Assembly (NCBI GenBank): GCA_950295325.1
Contig: OX485807.1
Coordinates: 7,256,501 to 7,320,500 of the forward strand
Origin: Polytrichum commune
Lineage: Eukaryota; Streptophyta; Polytrichopsida; Polytrichales; Polytrichaceae
Direction: 5' to 3'
DNA: 64,000 bases
Shown here piece after piece: positions 45,301-57,568 of the stretch. Numbering within the stretch: the stretch's first letter is position 1; each line of letters starts with the position of its first letter. The notes under the pieces were generated by a model that saw only the letters and a program-made list of their open reading frames with translations, was not told the origin of the DNA and did not search any database. Position numbers and translations under genes: made by a program.

Positions 45301-48300
45301 AACTGTTAGTGCCTGATTAAGATAAACAACCGATAGAGCTGCTTACCTTGTTCATTAATGTTACACCTCCTGCTCAGGCTGCCAGCTTATTTGTCAGTTA
45401 CACTAACTGCAAATTTCTATAGTGACTTAATGTAGTCAAGTTCACTGAGCAATCTTGAGCAAATACTTTCACATTGGTTTTAAATGCTCTCGTTCATTCT
45501 TGTGTATCCCTTCTAATGAGGCTTGTTGTCAGAATTTTGAACGTGTGGAAGCTGAGTTTCGATCAAGTTGCAAAAAGAGAAGGGCAGAGCTCATAGCTCG
45601 GATCAAGCAACTTCAAGATCCAGCTCAGTCTCTTGAACAGGACATAGAACAACGAGCAGAAGTTGAGGCTATGTATGAGGCTGAATCTCAAAAACTGAGA
45701 TCTGCTCGAAAAGTAAGAACTCTTCGTCTCTCACAGGTTGCTGGAACCAGGCTTAAATCAACCTAGTCTGTTGAATTGTTTGCCTTCTATTACATCAATG
45801 GTTTTGGGCTGCTATAGAAAATTTCGAAATAATGCCCCAAGTGTTTCCTTTTACCAATGTTTCTGCTGCCCTGAAGGGGTGTTTGTTGAAGACTCTCATC
45901 AATTTGAAAAGTAGTGAGACCTTTAATCTAACTCCATCTGCCTAATTCTTTGGTGTTTGCAGGAGCTGGCTGAAAAATGCCGAGAAGTTGCTTTGTTGCA
46001 GAGGCAGGTGGATGATGTTCCTGCTCAGTCTGAGCTTATCCAGTAAGTCTGATTGAACACTGATGTATGATTCACCTTGTGTGCTTGTCAACAGTTACAT
46101 CCTTTGGGGGTCATGCTGAATCTAGTGTTGACATAGAAGGTTTTTGTGCTGCTATTTTTGATGTTGTTTGGTCAATAACTGTCTTGTTACATTGATGTAG
46201 AAATAATATATGCAACTGGCAAGGAACTCCTCATGAGCCATGCTAAAAAATTTGATGCTTGTAAGGATGTCAGAGACTTCAACTTTTTTGTATCCTTAAA
46301 ATGTGAGCCTGTGTGGTTACGTGCAGGTATGAGCGTCGATTTGTAGAGCTTTATCTGCATATACAGGTCTGTTTCACTCCACATTCATCTTGTTTTGAAA
46401 CTGTCAGAAAATGTTTGATGCTATGCTTAATTTCTGTTTCGTGCATGTATGTGCTTATGGTATACATGTAAGGTGGTATCATAAGCATTCTTTCAAATTC
46501 CACTTGGTGGGCCCAAAGGACACACTTAACCTAGTTGTTTTAATTTGGTTGAAGAATTGAGGTATTTTCTTTCTTATGTTTGGATGCAAACATTGACTGT
46601 TTTGTTGGTACATCACAGAGGAAGCTAAGGGAAACAAGAAAATATTTTGCAACATATAACGCGCTTGCTGAGGCTCATGAACTTACTATGAAAGAGACCT
46701 CTCTACTGAACTCCATTCATTCTCAGGTTTGTGCATTCCAGAAAATAAGAAGGTTACTGAGGGTGTTCTATTTCTTCTTTACAACATAGTGCTGCAATGT
46801 AGTTTATACATGTGATATAAGGGTCTGGACCAACATGAGATTGACACATGGCAGAATTTGAAGGGAGAATAATAATTTTTGTCAGAATATAGAGCCTGGA
46901 TGTTACTCTGCTACCCTGCTACTGTGTTTGAAGTAACATACTATGTAGTTTGTTCAAGGGTGGTATCTGAATTATGTCGTCATCTATATTTTAATTTAGT
47001 GACTATTTGTTTTGTAAATTTTTGCAACCCCATTGAAAGTCACGTGGGAACTAGATGGGTGTTCTAGGGGTAGTTTCTGGCTTGTTCTTATATAACTGAC
47101 CTGAATGAAAATGATAAATTTTCTGCATCTCAGTTTGAGGCAGCTATGATGACCACCGGGGGGCGTGTGAAATTTGTGGATTCGATGGATGGCATTGTGA
47201 AGGGTGTAAAGCAGGTAAGATTTCCACAATTTCATTCACTGCTATTTATTTACTAGAACTTTGAGGACCTAAAGGACCAAGGAAGCTTGAATGGACGAAA
47301 AACCTACATTAAGTTCTACATGGCATGCAATGGATTATGTTTCATGGTCTACTGAATTTTATGTCAAGCCAACCCCAAAGAGGTGGGTCCAACACAAAAC
47401 CAGGAGACCATGACACTTCAAAATCTCACAACCCTTGATTGTAGAAGGGCCTGCATGAATAGGGTGGTAATGAATTAGCATTGGGTTCAGAGCCCAGTTA
47501 CATATGTCCTTGCACTGCACTTGGAAATTTGGGATTGGGTTTTGTGTGGTCATGGGCCTTCATGGTACGACCTTCGGAGGCGATTTAGGGGCCTTCACAA
47601 TTTCATGGTCACGGCCCTTGGCCATAGTGTAAGATGGCCCTAAATTCCGCGAGTACCTTGTACCAGTAAAGCCATCTTCTTGGATTTCTGGTGCTACCTT
47701 TTGCAAAGCTTGCAGGTTTACTATGTTCACTGGGTTGTTGACACTGCACTAAATAGGCCTATTAGTCTGGGCCATCTTCTTTTTCAACCCACACCAGATC
47801 TATAGTTTTAAAATAATGTGGGCCACATTAACAAGGTGAATGTTATATTTTATAGTGTTTCTAGGAAATTGATTTGGGCGAATATTGTAATATATACTAC
47901 TTTTGATGGAAGGTGACTATTTTCCTTATGTGAAGTGTTGATTGGAAGTCTCAAGGATGACTGAGGGCAAGACCCAGGGTCTTTGACCCATGTTATTTCG
48001 ACTCCAACTAGACAATTAGAGTGGCCCACATCAAATGTTTCCACACGAATTTTCCACCTACACTAATAGGACTATTTAGTGTAGTTACCATGTCTAAGCT
48101 TAAGAGGTGTCTGCATGATCCTCTCTATGTTGTTTGGTGTCATACAGAAATTGGGGAAGATGGAGAAGCGGTTCCAAGCAGAGAAGGACACATACTCTAT
48201 GTTGAAAGAGAAGCACGTGGCTTGTGTTGCTGCCCAACGGAACTATTTCTCTCTTCTCAAACTCTTCCAAGTAAGCTCTTCATTGACATCTTCAATTAGG

Positions 48301-49333
48301 CGGATCTCAAGAGAATATGGTAGTCCATGCAACCTTGGTGTATTCTTCAACCTCGGAAACAACAAAGTGGGTTAAATATATTTTCAATCTTCTAAAGTAC
48401 ATCAAGTATAACTTGAATCTAATACTTGTTGGGGGCTTGTATAAACTATTGGGTGGGCCGTAGGATGTATACTGGTGTCTTTAAGGGAACTTAATGCATG
48501 GCCAAACAAAGTAGCAATTCTTGCATTTACACCCAGTGTCCCACTGAGAAGTTGCTCACTTAGGATAGCTGTATATTAGGGTCCAGGCCTACGAAACTTG
48601 GGCGTCCGAAACACCCCTTCAATTGACCTTACTTTCAGACTCAAGGTTGGACCCCAGCTTAAAGACTTGTGTCTCAAACTAGGAATATTTTCAGGAGTGG
48701 AGACCGCCAAGATTTGACTCAAGATTAGTGTCGCTTCATTTTTCTATACCTTGGACCCAGACCCTAATGTAAACTCCTTGGGTCCAGAAATTTGCTCTCC
48801 ACCAATAGGATCGCTCAATTCTGGAGTTTTTTTAATCTTGGACCTTAGTGTAAACCTCCTCGGGTCCATAAATTTGCTCTTGACCAATAGGATCCACTCG
48901 ACTCTGGAGTTTCTTGGGTCTTGGGCCCTAGTGTGAAGCCCCTGGGGTCCAGAAATTTGCTCTCCACCAATGGGGTCGCTTGATTCTGGAGTTTCTTTGG
49001 TCTTGGACCCTAGTGTAAACCCACCCTCACATCATAGTATGACAATGATGAGTAGAGAAGGTGACGTTTGCCATGACTCTTGAGAGTGGGTAGCTCACAT
49101 CCAACCTTGAATATTTGAGCAAACCTTATTTTTTCTCTGTTTCTGTGTCAGATGCTTATGGTTTTCCTCCTGGATTGCAGGAAGAATGTGCACGCAGTGA
49201 GAAATTGCGATCTGCACTGGAGCCGTTTGCTACCAAGGACATCCCTTCGTCTCCACTGGCACTGGCACTGACACCGACACTGGAACCTTTAGAACTGGAA
49301 CCTCGGCAACAGTCTTTTGTACCACCACTGTGA
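42399..49333 (+). CDS. CCDC93: CCDC93 homologue, endosomal CCC-complex subunit
   Basis: Thirteen exons: 42399-42601, 43101-43260, 43495-43610, 44323-44410, 44740-44856, 45131-45244, 45533-45712, 45963-46042, 46327-46366, 46619-46726, 47134-47214, 48148-48270, 49181-49333; 1,563 nt, 520 aa, phases consistent. In animals CCDC93 works with CCDC22 and COMMD proteins in the Commander/CCC complex for endosomal recycling. The N-terminal NN-CH-like domain is clear: LLLSGGYFRAQI, LSPFDMLTGGLAWSI, VDVDFDVLYDDDATLGYK, then CPYPLQAHQIQGLDY and VVQWLVKRVL. The C-terminal two-thirds is coiled coil, with family landmarks ELIQYERRFVELY and RKYFATYNALAEAHELTMKETSLLNSIH. It is shorter than human CCDC93 (631 aa). 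Exon 4 is weakest: it requires a GC-AG intron (CAACAG|gcatag). Two ATGs occur at 42394 and 42399; only the second is in frame. Confidence 0.9.
47740..48095 (-). repeat. Dispersed repeat, inverted copy in CCDC93 intron 11
   Basis: The reverse complement of this block matches 31670-32020: CTCTAATTGTCTAGTTGGAG, ACATGGGTCAAAGACCCTGG, TTGCCCTCAGTCATCC and TTGAGACTTCCAATCAACAC correspond in order. CACTAATAGGACTATTTAGTG and CACTAAATAGGCCTATTAGTC mark its two ends, so the ends are themselves short inverted repeats. Confidence 0.6.
48757..49020. repeat. ~90-bp tandem repeat x 3 in CCDC93 intron 12
   Basis: Three units, each with a (TTGGACCC)TAGTGTAAAC-type start, then GGGTCCAGAAATTTGCTCTC, CACCAATAGGATCGCT and TTCTGGAGTTTCTTTGGTCT. 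Units begin near 48757, 48841 and 48933. Within-unit differences are moderate. Non-coding. Confidence 0.75.
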
Positions 49334-49436
49334 ATGACTGACCGCATGCATGCAACGTTAATTGTTTTATAGTCCTTTAGGAGATCATCCCTTCAGTGTA
49401 TGATCATTTGTGCACTCTCTGTTTGTGGGAACTTGC

Positions 49437-49442
49437 AATAAA
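49437..49442 (+). promoter_or_regulatory. Poly(A) signal AATAAA of CCDC93
   Basis: A canonical AATAAA about 105 bp after the CCDC93 stop codon, followed by A-rich and then T-rich sequence. Position fits a plant 3' end. Confidence 0.55.
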
Positions 49443-50317
49443 AGAAAAAGCCCTTTACAGATGCTTAAGTCTCCATTGTGTTTGTTGCTTTTTCAAGGGA
49501 GGGACAGTAATGGTGTCTGCTAGAATCTGACAACAGGATTGGTCAATGCACCAAAGAACAGTTTCAGAATGAAATGACTACCACTGAGACATAAGTGGCT
49601 TTTATCTCTTTAGTGGTCAAGCTGCCTACCTTCATTTGACAAATGATCAGGTTAAATGTAAAGACAGATCTGCCCCACACGGTAGAGATGACGGAGTGCA
49701 CCTTTGGGAAACTGTTCAATTCATGTGAGTGGGGTAGGCTTTAGTCTGCTCCAAGATGGGAGACCTCTCATCTTTCCAGGATGTCAATCTCGAGTAGCAA
49801 CATCTTTGACATAACTAGTGATCATTGAACTAATATGGCCTACTTCCTTGCATGAGGCAGGAAGGTGGAACACCTTGAAATTGTTGAGAATTTTATTTTA
49901 CAATCTGGAAGCTTCCAAGCAGACACTCCTCTTTAGTAGACCTTGAGAGTGAGAAGTTTATAAAAGGCTATATAAGAACTTGGAAAATTGAATCAGAGGA
50001 AGTATATAGTTCTTCTGGAGCACTTTTCTGGGATGTGATGCATCCTCTCTGATATTACAGGCTAAACGCAATTAGGTGCATCCAGGATGTGGAGGTTAGG
50101 TAATGTAGCTCATAGATGGTTTTTTTGTGAACTGAATCGTTGTCCTATGCCCAATCCACTAAAACTTGACTGTGTCAGTAAAATGATGCACAGCTGGACC
50201 TTTTTGAGGTTGTGTGGGACTGTACAAGGTCAAACTGCATCCCTGTGAAATTGCAGATTTGGACTTGCACCATTTGTGCAAATCTGTTTCAAGCAGATTC
50301 GGATTTTGACAAAGCTG

Positions 50318-53300
50318 CTAATCCTTGACATCGGCAACGCCTCCTTTTGTGATCTGGAAGATGTGAGATCAAGTTAAGGGCAACAGTGTAAGGGCAGCGA
50401 TAATATCAATATCAAATTCAATTTAGCGACCATGGAGAACCGACCCCGGGTGACGTGGGTGCAAAAGCAGATAAATTTTCCGGAAAGAAATATAGAAGTA
50501 CGAGGATATAGCTTCGTCGTCTGGCAAATTCGGTGCATCGAACACTTTGCAGATTCGCTGTTCAGCCTTCCCCTTCCTCAGCATCAATCGGACTGTCGAG
50601 GCGTGGGCTAATACATGACCGCCGGCAGGCTTCTTCGGGTCAGCCACGAACGTTCCTCCTCCAGGATCAGCTATGACTGAATAACGTCAACATGACAAAA
50701 CATTAAAAAAATTGTGGCCACTCCATAAATATGTGTACAAAGGCTACATACAAAAGCCAACCTTGGAACATCTTTGCCCACCTAAACGATGGTTTCTCGT
50801 ATTATCCTGTGTTCTCTGGTAACAACTCCGAGACATGAGTGCAAAAGAATTAGCTAGAATTGACATGGATGTGACAACTACTTCCCTTGTTAACGCTAAC
50901 GATGAAGAACGACTTCATCCGAGTACAAAACTCAGGTGTATAAAAGTACAACTGACCGTGGTTCGTCATGAAGACTGCAACATTGAACTCCTCAGCCATT
51001 TTAACCAGCTTTGAAAGCATTTGAGCCAGTTTTTGCTGTAGTACAGCCAACAGATCCAGATCCAGACCAAACACAAAGTTGGCACGAAAAAATCCACAAC
51101 ATAAGGAGATCGTACATCTTTAAGATAGAGGACATAGCCGACGGTACTATGTCATGATGTACTAAGCATTCCGTCTAGCAATGTAACAAGTTCAACAAAT
51201 TATTTTAAGTAAATGCTTCAAAAATGAACTGAAAAGAATTGGAGTTATAAACATTCCTCCTGATTTAAGGCACTTTTGAAGAATAACCCTCAGAACTACA
51301 TGATATGCCAAGATTTTTGTAAGGCTGCAATCACTGCGAAGAGGTAAATTACCTGCCGATCAGCCAGCTCTCCACGTCCAGTGAAGTCTACTCGGAAAAG
51401 AGCCATGATCGAATCAACGATCTGTTTCATGGCGTGTTATAATTACAATTTCGTAACTAATTTTCGAAGTGCCTACCACTGGTTCTAACTTTGGCGTCAT
51501 TGAATGTAGAATCTACAGATGTACAGGATGCAATTCCTGCTATACTAGTTTTTCTAGAAATCGTTATTCGATTGTTCAAGCCATTTTCTGACAGGGAATG
51601 CGGCACTCCTAGATGAGAATGGCTGCAAGCATGCCGAAGCTGGTGGATGCCAGTGTAAGTTTCCTGAGCTTACTAGAAATTTAGAACACTTCAGAAAAAA
51701 AATATAGATTCTTTTGAGGGCAGGAAGTTTGGAAGATACCGCAAGAGAGCACTTACAACTAATCGGAACGGTTCTTCGGCCATCCTGCAGGACAGACCGC
51801 CGAGCAATGTGAACTGGTGCTCATGAGTGTACGCGCGAGCATATACAATCTGCCACAATTGCCACGACAGAGTTTAATCCGCTACAAAATCATAAGATGG
51901 AAGAATCCTATCTGAAGGACACTAGTTAAAGTGGACAGTCTTCCTAATTTTCATAATGGCGATGTTCTATATCATAGAATTCTTGCACAAAATAAGTTAC
52001 CAGAGATCATCATCTAAAATATAGCGATAAAATATAGCGGTACAATTTCTCCATCTGCAACGCAATTTTAGAAATGAATAGGCTCGCTCATTCTTCTTCT
52101 CTGGGACTTACATTGTCGAGTACAGCAGTGTAATCAAGTCCAAAACGCTCCGCAATCGGAAGGAGGCGGTCAGGTCGGCTGTGTCATGTGATTAATTCTT
52201 ACTTCTCTTTTACTTAGAATCCAACCATGGTAAGTCGACATGCAAATGATAACTTAATGCTTGCAGCGGCATAATGAAGTGATAATAGGTTGCAGGTTGA
52301 AGCGACTCGATGAGCAGAATTGTCACCGTTCAATAACTTGAAGAATATATAACTAGTGCATTTTGAATGAGTTAATGTCACCTTACTGCGCACTATAATT
52401 TCAACTCTGCGACAATTTAAGCGTCCGCTGAGAGAAAGTATCGTGTTTGTCACATTATAGTGCAGAGTAAGGTGACATCAACTTAGTCAAAGCGATTAGT
52501 TGTACAAGACAATTTCTATTCACGGGTGAGGAAATTTATCCTTGGCAGACTTACAATGTTCCTTCAGTGTCAATGTATGCCACTTTCCCGTTTCCCCCTC
52601 CCATACTGAAAGGAAGCTGCTGTGTGTGAGTCCAACATTAGTAACTGATGCTGTAAATGTAGAACGGGTCAAATCGCTCACATCATCGAAAGAAATGCAC
52701 AAGAGTGGAAGGGAGAGGAAAGGAGAATATAGTGTCAACGATGAACTCTTTTTCAGATTCCAACATGCGTGGTAAAGGTTTGCATAATCAATGTGAAGCG
52801 GATCCGATAAAGAACTATCGGATTATTCGACAGGACTATTCGTCAAAGGAATTAATAAAAGAACCTGCGTTGATACGCAAAGTGTATGCGCCAACTGAGT
52901 CTTTCCGGTCCTGCATCACCAATCCAGAACCTGTTAATTTTGTGTCAAGGTTCACACGATTTACACAATCGATTTCTAGTAGCAATACGTCAAGAGTAAC
53001 CAACCTGAACTCGCCAAACACCTCTGTGAGTGACATGGTTTCAACACCGCCTTCACGGAAAACAACGAGTCATGTTAGCGATGTTATGTTTCGAATGGAA
53101 GAAAGCGATGTAAATTGCTTAGGAGAAGATCAATCTTAAACTTTATAGGAAATATAGAAGTTGAAGTAAATCGCTTAGGAGAAGATTGATCTTAAACTAG
53201 GAGTCGGAGACTCTGTAGAATAATTTAAACCTCCAAGAAGCACGTCGAGCGCCTGACATCCGGTTGTGATGCGTACAACTGTCTTTCGCTGTAAGTGCAA

Positions 53301-54261
53301 ACACAAAACCGCCTCAATCTTTGTGACGAAGAGTACATAACGATAATTAAAGAATCGCTATATATTTAAATTCGAGTATTTACAGATGCTTTTACTACAG
53401 TCTAGATTTAGAGCTCAGAAGTGCTTCATCGCGTCTTACTTTTAGAAGGAGATCGCTTCCTGTGCAATATCCAGTTCGCTGCGAGCAATTTCGTTAGTCA
53501 GAGACAGTTTTATGAAAATAATAAACAAAAATGTGCGCAGTGCAATTCTTCACTCAGACTGATGAATGTTCAACAGGACGATCGATTTAGCTTTCTTAAT
53601 GGACTCTGAAACTAAGAGTAGGCTTGTAAATTTGTTACCACAATTCTTCCTGCAGCATCCCATATCTTTTCAACTTTTGCGTCTGACAAGCCCTTTATGT
53701 TCGACAAAGCCTGCAAATAACATATGTATTTGTCAACTATGGTTAGCTGTAAGTGCAAGGATTGCTCACCGGAAAATCAAGAAATCTAAAAAATCCTTAT
53801 GTTTCCTTGTCGAAAGAGAATAGCCGAATCTGGAAAGGTTCAGGAGATCTGCCTTTTTGGTGTTCATCATCAAGCCATTGCAGGTGAAGATGCCAGCATC
53901 TTGTAACTTCTTGAGATCTCCCGCGTTGATTCCTTGCGCAATCACTGTGCAACAAAATAGAAGCAGGTTATGAGTAACTGGGCTTGGAATGGTTGTAGAT
54001 CATGACACAAGGTTAGGATTTAAACGGAAATAGATGTAAAAAGTAAATTTCTCAATGAACGCCACAAGCAGTGAGTTGAAAGTCCTCCTGTGAGCAACAG
54101 TCGGCAGGATAAACTAAGTCCAGTAAATTTTGTCGACTACATCCTGACTAGAACAAGATATTATAAATCTGACGTTTGTCAATGACGTCGAAATGTTCCT
54201 CTTCCTCTGCATCGAGGTCAACACGGTCCTCGTCTTTCTCCCTGCAGGACAAAGAGAACAT
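50318..54261 (-). CDS. DMC1: DMC1 meiotic recombinase
   Basis: Fourteen exons on the minus strand: 54261-54174, 53944-53853, 53710-53639, 53478-53440, 53288-53231, 53050-53005, 52910-52865, 52616-52555, 52178-52112, 51849-51757, 51421-51353, 51035-50957, 50676-50510, 50362-50318; 1,023 nt, 340 aa (DMC1 is usually ~340-345). DMC1 forms filaments on single-stranded DNA and carries out strand exchange between homologues in meiosis. Signatures: [33 protein letters not shown], Walker [42 protein letters not shown], Walker [26 protein letters not shown] (given in part), [45 protein letters not shown]. The start ATG is the first in frame; alternatively 54241 is a splice acceptor (ttgtcctgcag) from an unseen 5' exon. 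It has one GC-AG and one AT-AC intron. Confidence 0.93.
50363..50509 (-). other. DMC1: U12-type AT-AC intron (last intron of DMC1)
   Basis: On the minus strand the intron starts ATATCCTC (50509 to 50502), matching the minor-spliceosome consensus ATATCCTY. It has CCCTTAAC (50380-50373), matching the U12 branch-point core CCTTAAC about 11 nt before the end, and ends TCTCAC at 50363. Splicing GCT|...|ATC TTC CAG gives [16 protein letters not shown]-stop, the conserved DMC1/RAD51 C-terminal pattern. No GT-AG alternative gives this: the nearest phase-compatible GT donor would add 17 foreign residues and lose IFQ. Confidence 0.88.
53711..53852 (-). other. DMC1: GC-AG intron in DMC1
   Basis: The exon ends ACCAAAAAG and the intron begins gcagat; the acceptor is ttatttgcag. 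Joining NTKK to [13 protein letters not shown] reproduces the conserved DMC1 helix-hairpin-helix region in phase 0. A strong GTGAGC donor downstream (about 53770, open frame up to it) is out of phase with the next exon, so the GC donor is preferred. Confidence 0.65.
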
Positions 54262-57200
54262 ATTAAACATATTACAGATGACTATTTACTATAACATTAT
54301 GACTCCATGTATTCCATGAGTATCTACACATTTCAACAGATATTACTTCAAATTTTATGATAAAAAAGCTGACAAACATATTTGAATTCGCAGGATGCTC
54401 GTTGGACACGAAATAATTTTGGAATCCCCAAGCATAATCCAAGCGAGAACTGTTTAAAGATCTCAGCAACAGAGCTATATGGAGGAGTTCCAGCGTACAT
54501 TTGATAACTTGTTTTCGACATGAAAATGAGATCCTTCTGCTGGTCGCTCTGATTCTAAACCGTGGAAGAAGAGTCTCAGCAGACACATTTCAGACCGAAT
54601 GCCCACGACGACAGCCTCTACATGGCTTTGGTGCAAAGATTGTCTGTACAGATATGTTCATCCATTTAATTTCATCCGACAATTTTCATCTAGATTTAAA
54701 GTTATCTTCCCTCTCCTTCACACAAACAACTCACAATGAGTGTGTCAGGACTCTACAAAAAGGAACCACCAATATATAGAAGGATAATTATTTTTCAACC
54801 CATACAACCAACACAAACCATAAGGATTTCTAAGAAGATTAACAACCTCTAGTAGGCCTTTCATAAGAAATACCATAAGTCGCACGTGTTTGGTGGGCCA
54901 TCGTACCATAAGCGAGATGTTCTCAAATAGGTATTTGAGATGCCCAACGTCATTTATTTTCAATTGAAATTTCCAAAGTATGTTATTCAAATTTGTATTG
55001 ATCTAAATCATTTGCTAAGACATGTGGAGAAATCTTTAGGGAATGTGGGGAATAATTAAGCAAGATACTCAAATTCATGTAGCACAATCAAGTAGTACCT
55101 ACTACGCAAGGAAAATTACACTCTAATCTCCATAACATCACGCTTGTGGCAACCAAAGTGCACATGATATTAAGGAGTATTGTAGTCTTAACATGGATGC
55201 GTGGTAAAAGTGAACTAGTGTAGCATGTGACATTATGGAATAACACAAAGTCAACACTGCAATAATGACAATGATTACAACGTGATGCATACAAGCATGT
55301 AGTTTGAATTCTTTGGTGATTTATTTTAATGTCAAAACCCATGATATATGGGAGAAAAACATGACACTATGGAGCAAGATTTAGACTAAGAAAATTTGTT
55401 TCCTAGGGTTTTGGGATATATTTGTTCATTATACACTCTAAACTCCGTAATACCAACATCCTTAATGGCACTCCTCTTATCACATTGTAGAATGTTGTGT
55501 TGATGTCAGAAAGACATAATGATAATCATGTGCACGTGATGTTAACATTGAAAAGGCACATCAAATGTCCATTGCAACATCAAATCTTGTCAATTTTAGA
55601 CTTCAAATGTCACATTTTCATTGCATTATCAATTTGCATGCAAATCCAAATCACTATTCATCCACATTTTGAAACAACAAAGCATCCACCTTTCAAAACA
55701 AAGGATAATGCAATATCATCTATGATACTTAAGGCAAGAATCTAAATATACAATGTTCCATTGGTAGTAAGACTTCTTCACTATAAAATGCTGACAACTT
55801 TAATAATATAATTAATGGTGTTGTTCGCTTTTTCAATTTGTTTATATATGACCTCAGGGACCTTCCCACATTGCCCATTATGAAAAAGAAACCACTATTT
55901 AGTAGGATAATTTGTCAACCATGGGACCTTCCACAACTTGTTTCGATTGTTTAAACTAGTATTTAAGAAACTTAAGCCGAAAGGCCCATTCACAACCCTC
56001 TTTCAATGCATGTCAAATGCAAAATCGCCCTTTAAAACACTTTTTTTCAGAGCCTTTAACATAGTTATGCACAGGTCCTTCACAAGAGTGTCACAGTGAA
56101 GACCAACAAATAAAAGTGTCCTTCACAATTTCATCATGACATAATGAGAGTAAATTGTCGCATTCAAGGGTATCTAAATGTAGTCATTTATTTATAGAGT
56201 AGGCTACAGTCCACCCTCGATAAATGTTACACTTATAAACGTTAACTCATTATATTTGTTAACAAAATCGTACTCCCCTCATATTGCTAACTAGAATGTT
56301 AACTATGTTAAATGTTAACAATAATTTACTCCCCTCTTTGTTAATTTGCCACTTATAAATGTTAACCTACGAAATACATCCAATACTGTGTGATGACATC
56401 CATTACATTGACTCACAACCTTTCAAAGTGGCAAAAGCCACCAAATTTGACTTTTGTGATCAAATTATTCATCTAGACTATATTGATTCTTATTTTGTTT
56501 CATAAAAATAAAATATTTATTTGATACACATATTTTATATATGATAATTTTGCAAAACTCTCCCTCCATAATTGTAATGAATTTATATTTGTTAAGCATT
56601 CAAAAAGCTCTCTTTATAACTGTTACAATGTTAACTCACTATAAATGTTAGGAAAATTTTACTCCAGAGGGTGGACTGTAGTACTTTGTAGCTTGGAAAA
56701 CAGGTTCAAGAATCTGCAGATATTCTGGCTGGATTGACTCAGATGATGGCCAACCGGTCGTATAAGTGGAGGAAACGCCATCCTATTCATCCACATCAAG
56801 GTTCTTTGAAGGTATCAAATATTTGTCATCGATGCACAACATTGCTTGTTGTCAAATAAATCTCAAGAGTATTTAGAAGAAATTCATTTGGAGCTAATAA
56901 ACTCTCTGTATTTTTATGCTCCTGACAAAGCAAATAGCAACCATTCTTCCGGTGATCAACAAAATTTCAGCAATTTTCAGCAGCCGAAAAGTGAACCTCC
57001 TCATAGTGATTTGGCATGTTGCATTGAACCCAAAAATTCCAATCTAATTAGATCACTTTGCCACAGATTAGCTCAGCAATCAAGAAGATCTTGTTCAAAC
57101 ATCAAAATCCATACATCTCTACATGGTGAGAATTGCAATCCTCAGCTAACAGCTAATTTGATCGTACTTTGAATGACAGATTCTAGACTGGCCTCATCGC

Positions 57201-57500
57201 TAATCGTAGAAGATTAATGAAAAAACAAAATTTCACAAACTCTCACGCTGATGACCTGTGTACCTGTAATATAGCAAATCAAAATATGTGCCTGGAATTC
57301 CACATGAGGTCCACATGTCGAGAGGATAATATTTGAATCCTGGAGGCAGTATTTTAGTATAGTTTGTTCCGCAAGGATGACAAGGGGGCACTCGCTGGTG
57401 ATGGACAAATAAGAACCAACTATGTAAAATGAAAAGAGAAAGAAAACGCATGCCAGTAGATGTGTAGAATACAGTTCTGCTTTTTGCTGACAAGTGGCAT
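54262..57500. other. Intergenic between DMC1 and SYP2
   Basis: About 3.2 kb of AT-rich sequence. It should contain the DMC1 promoter (54.3-55 kb) and downstream sequence of the SYP2 gene. Repeated TTAACATTTATAAGTG-like motifs occur at 56.2-56.7 kb. Apart from the exon-like fragments at 56.7-57.2 kb no coding sequence is supported. Confidence 0.45.
56707..57172 (+). CDS. Exon-like fragments of an unrecognised protein
   Basis: Directly after an acceptor-like ggaaaacag (ending 56702) a plus-strand frame reads QESADILAGLTQMMANRSYK then a basic stretch with WRKRHP and HPHQGSLK, reaching a donor-like gtatca at about 56811. A second open stretch around 56860-57171 reads YLEEIHLELINSLYFYAPDK and then S/N/Q-rich sequence. 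The composition resembles a nuclear regulatory protein, but I recognise no family and cannot join the two pieces in frame with confidence. A gene remnant or chance are both possible. Confidence 0.25.
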
Positions 57501-57518
57501 TGTCGAAGTAGCTCCACC

Positions 57519-57524
57519 TTTATT
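57519..57524 (-). promoter_or_regulatory. Poly(A) signal AATAAA of SYP2
   Basis: Minus-strand AATAAA 45-50 bp after the SYP2 stop codon, in an A-rich context (AAAAAATAAAGG). It also supports the short C-terminal exon assigned here. Confidence 0.6.
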
Positions 57525-57568
57525 TTTTCCCATTCAACACATGTTTGAAAAGAAGATGAATGGGTTTG

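Noticed and set aside
50423-50509. DMC1 reading frame continuing past 50510 as the natural C-terminus
   Set aside because: The residues after DDEA do not resemble any DMC1, whereas the AT-AC splice to 50362 restores the conserved IFQIT...KD ending.
53770-53852. Longer DMC1 exon 2 ending at the strong gtgagc donor
   Set aside because: It is open but out of phase with the next conserved exon, so it would destroy the protein.
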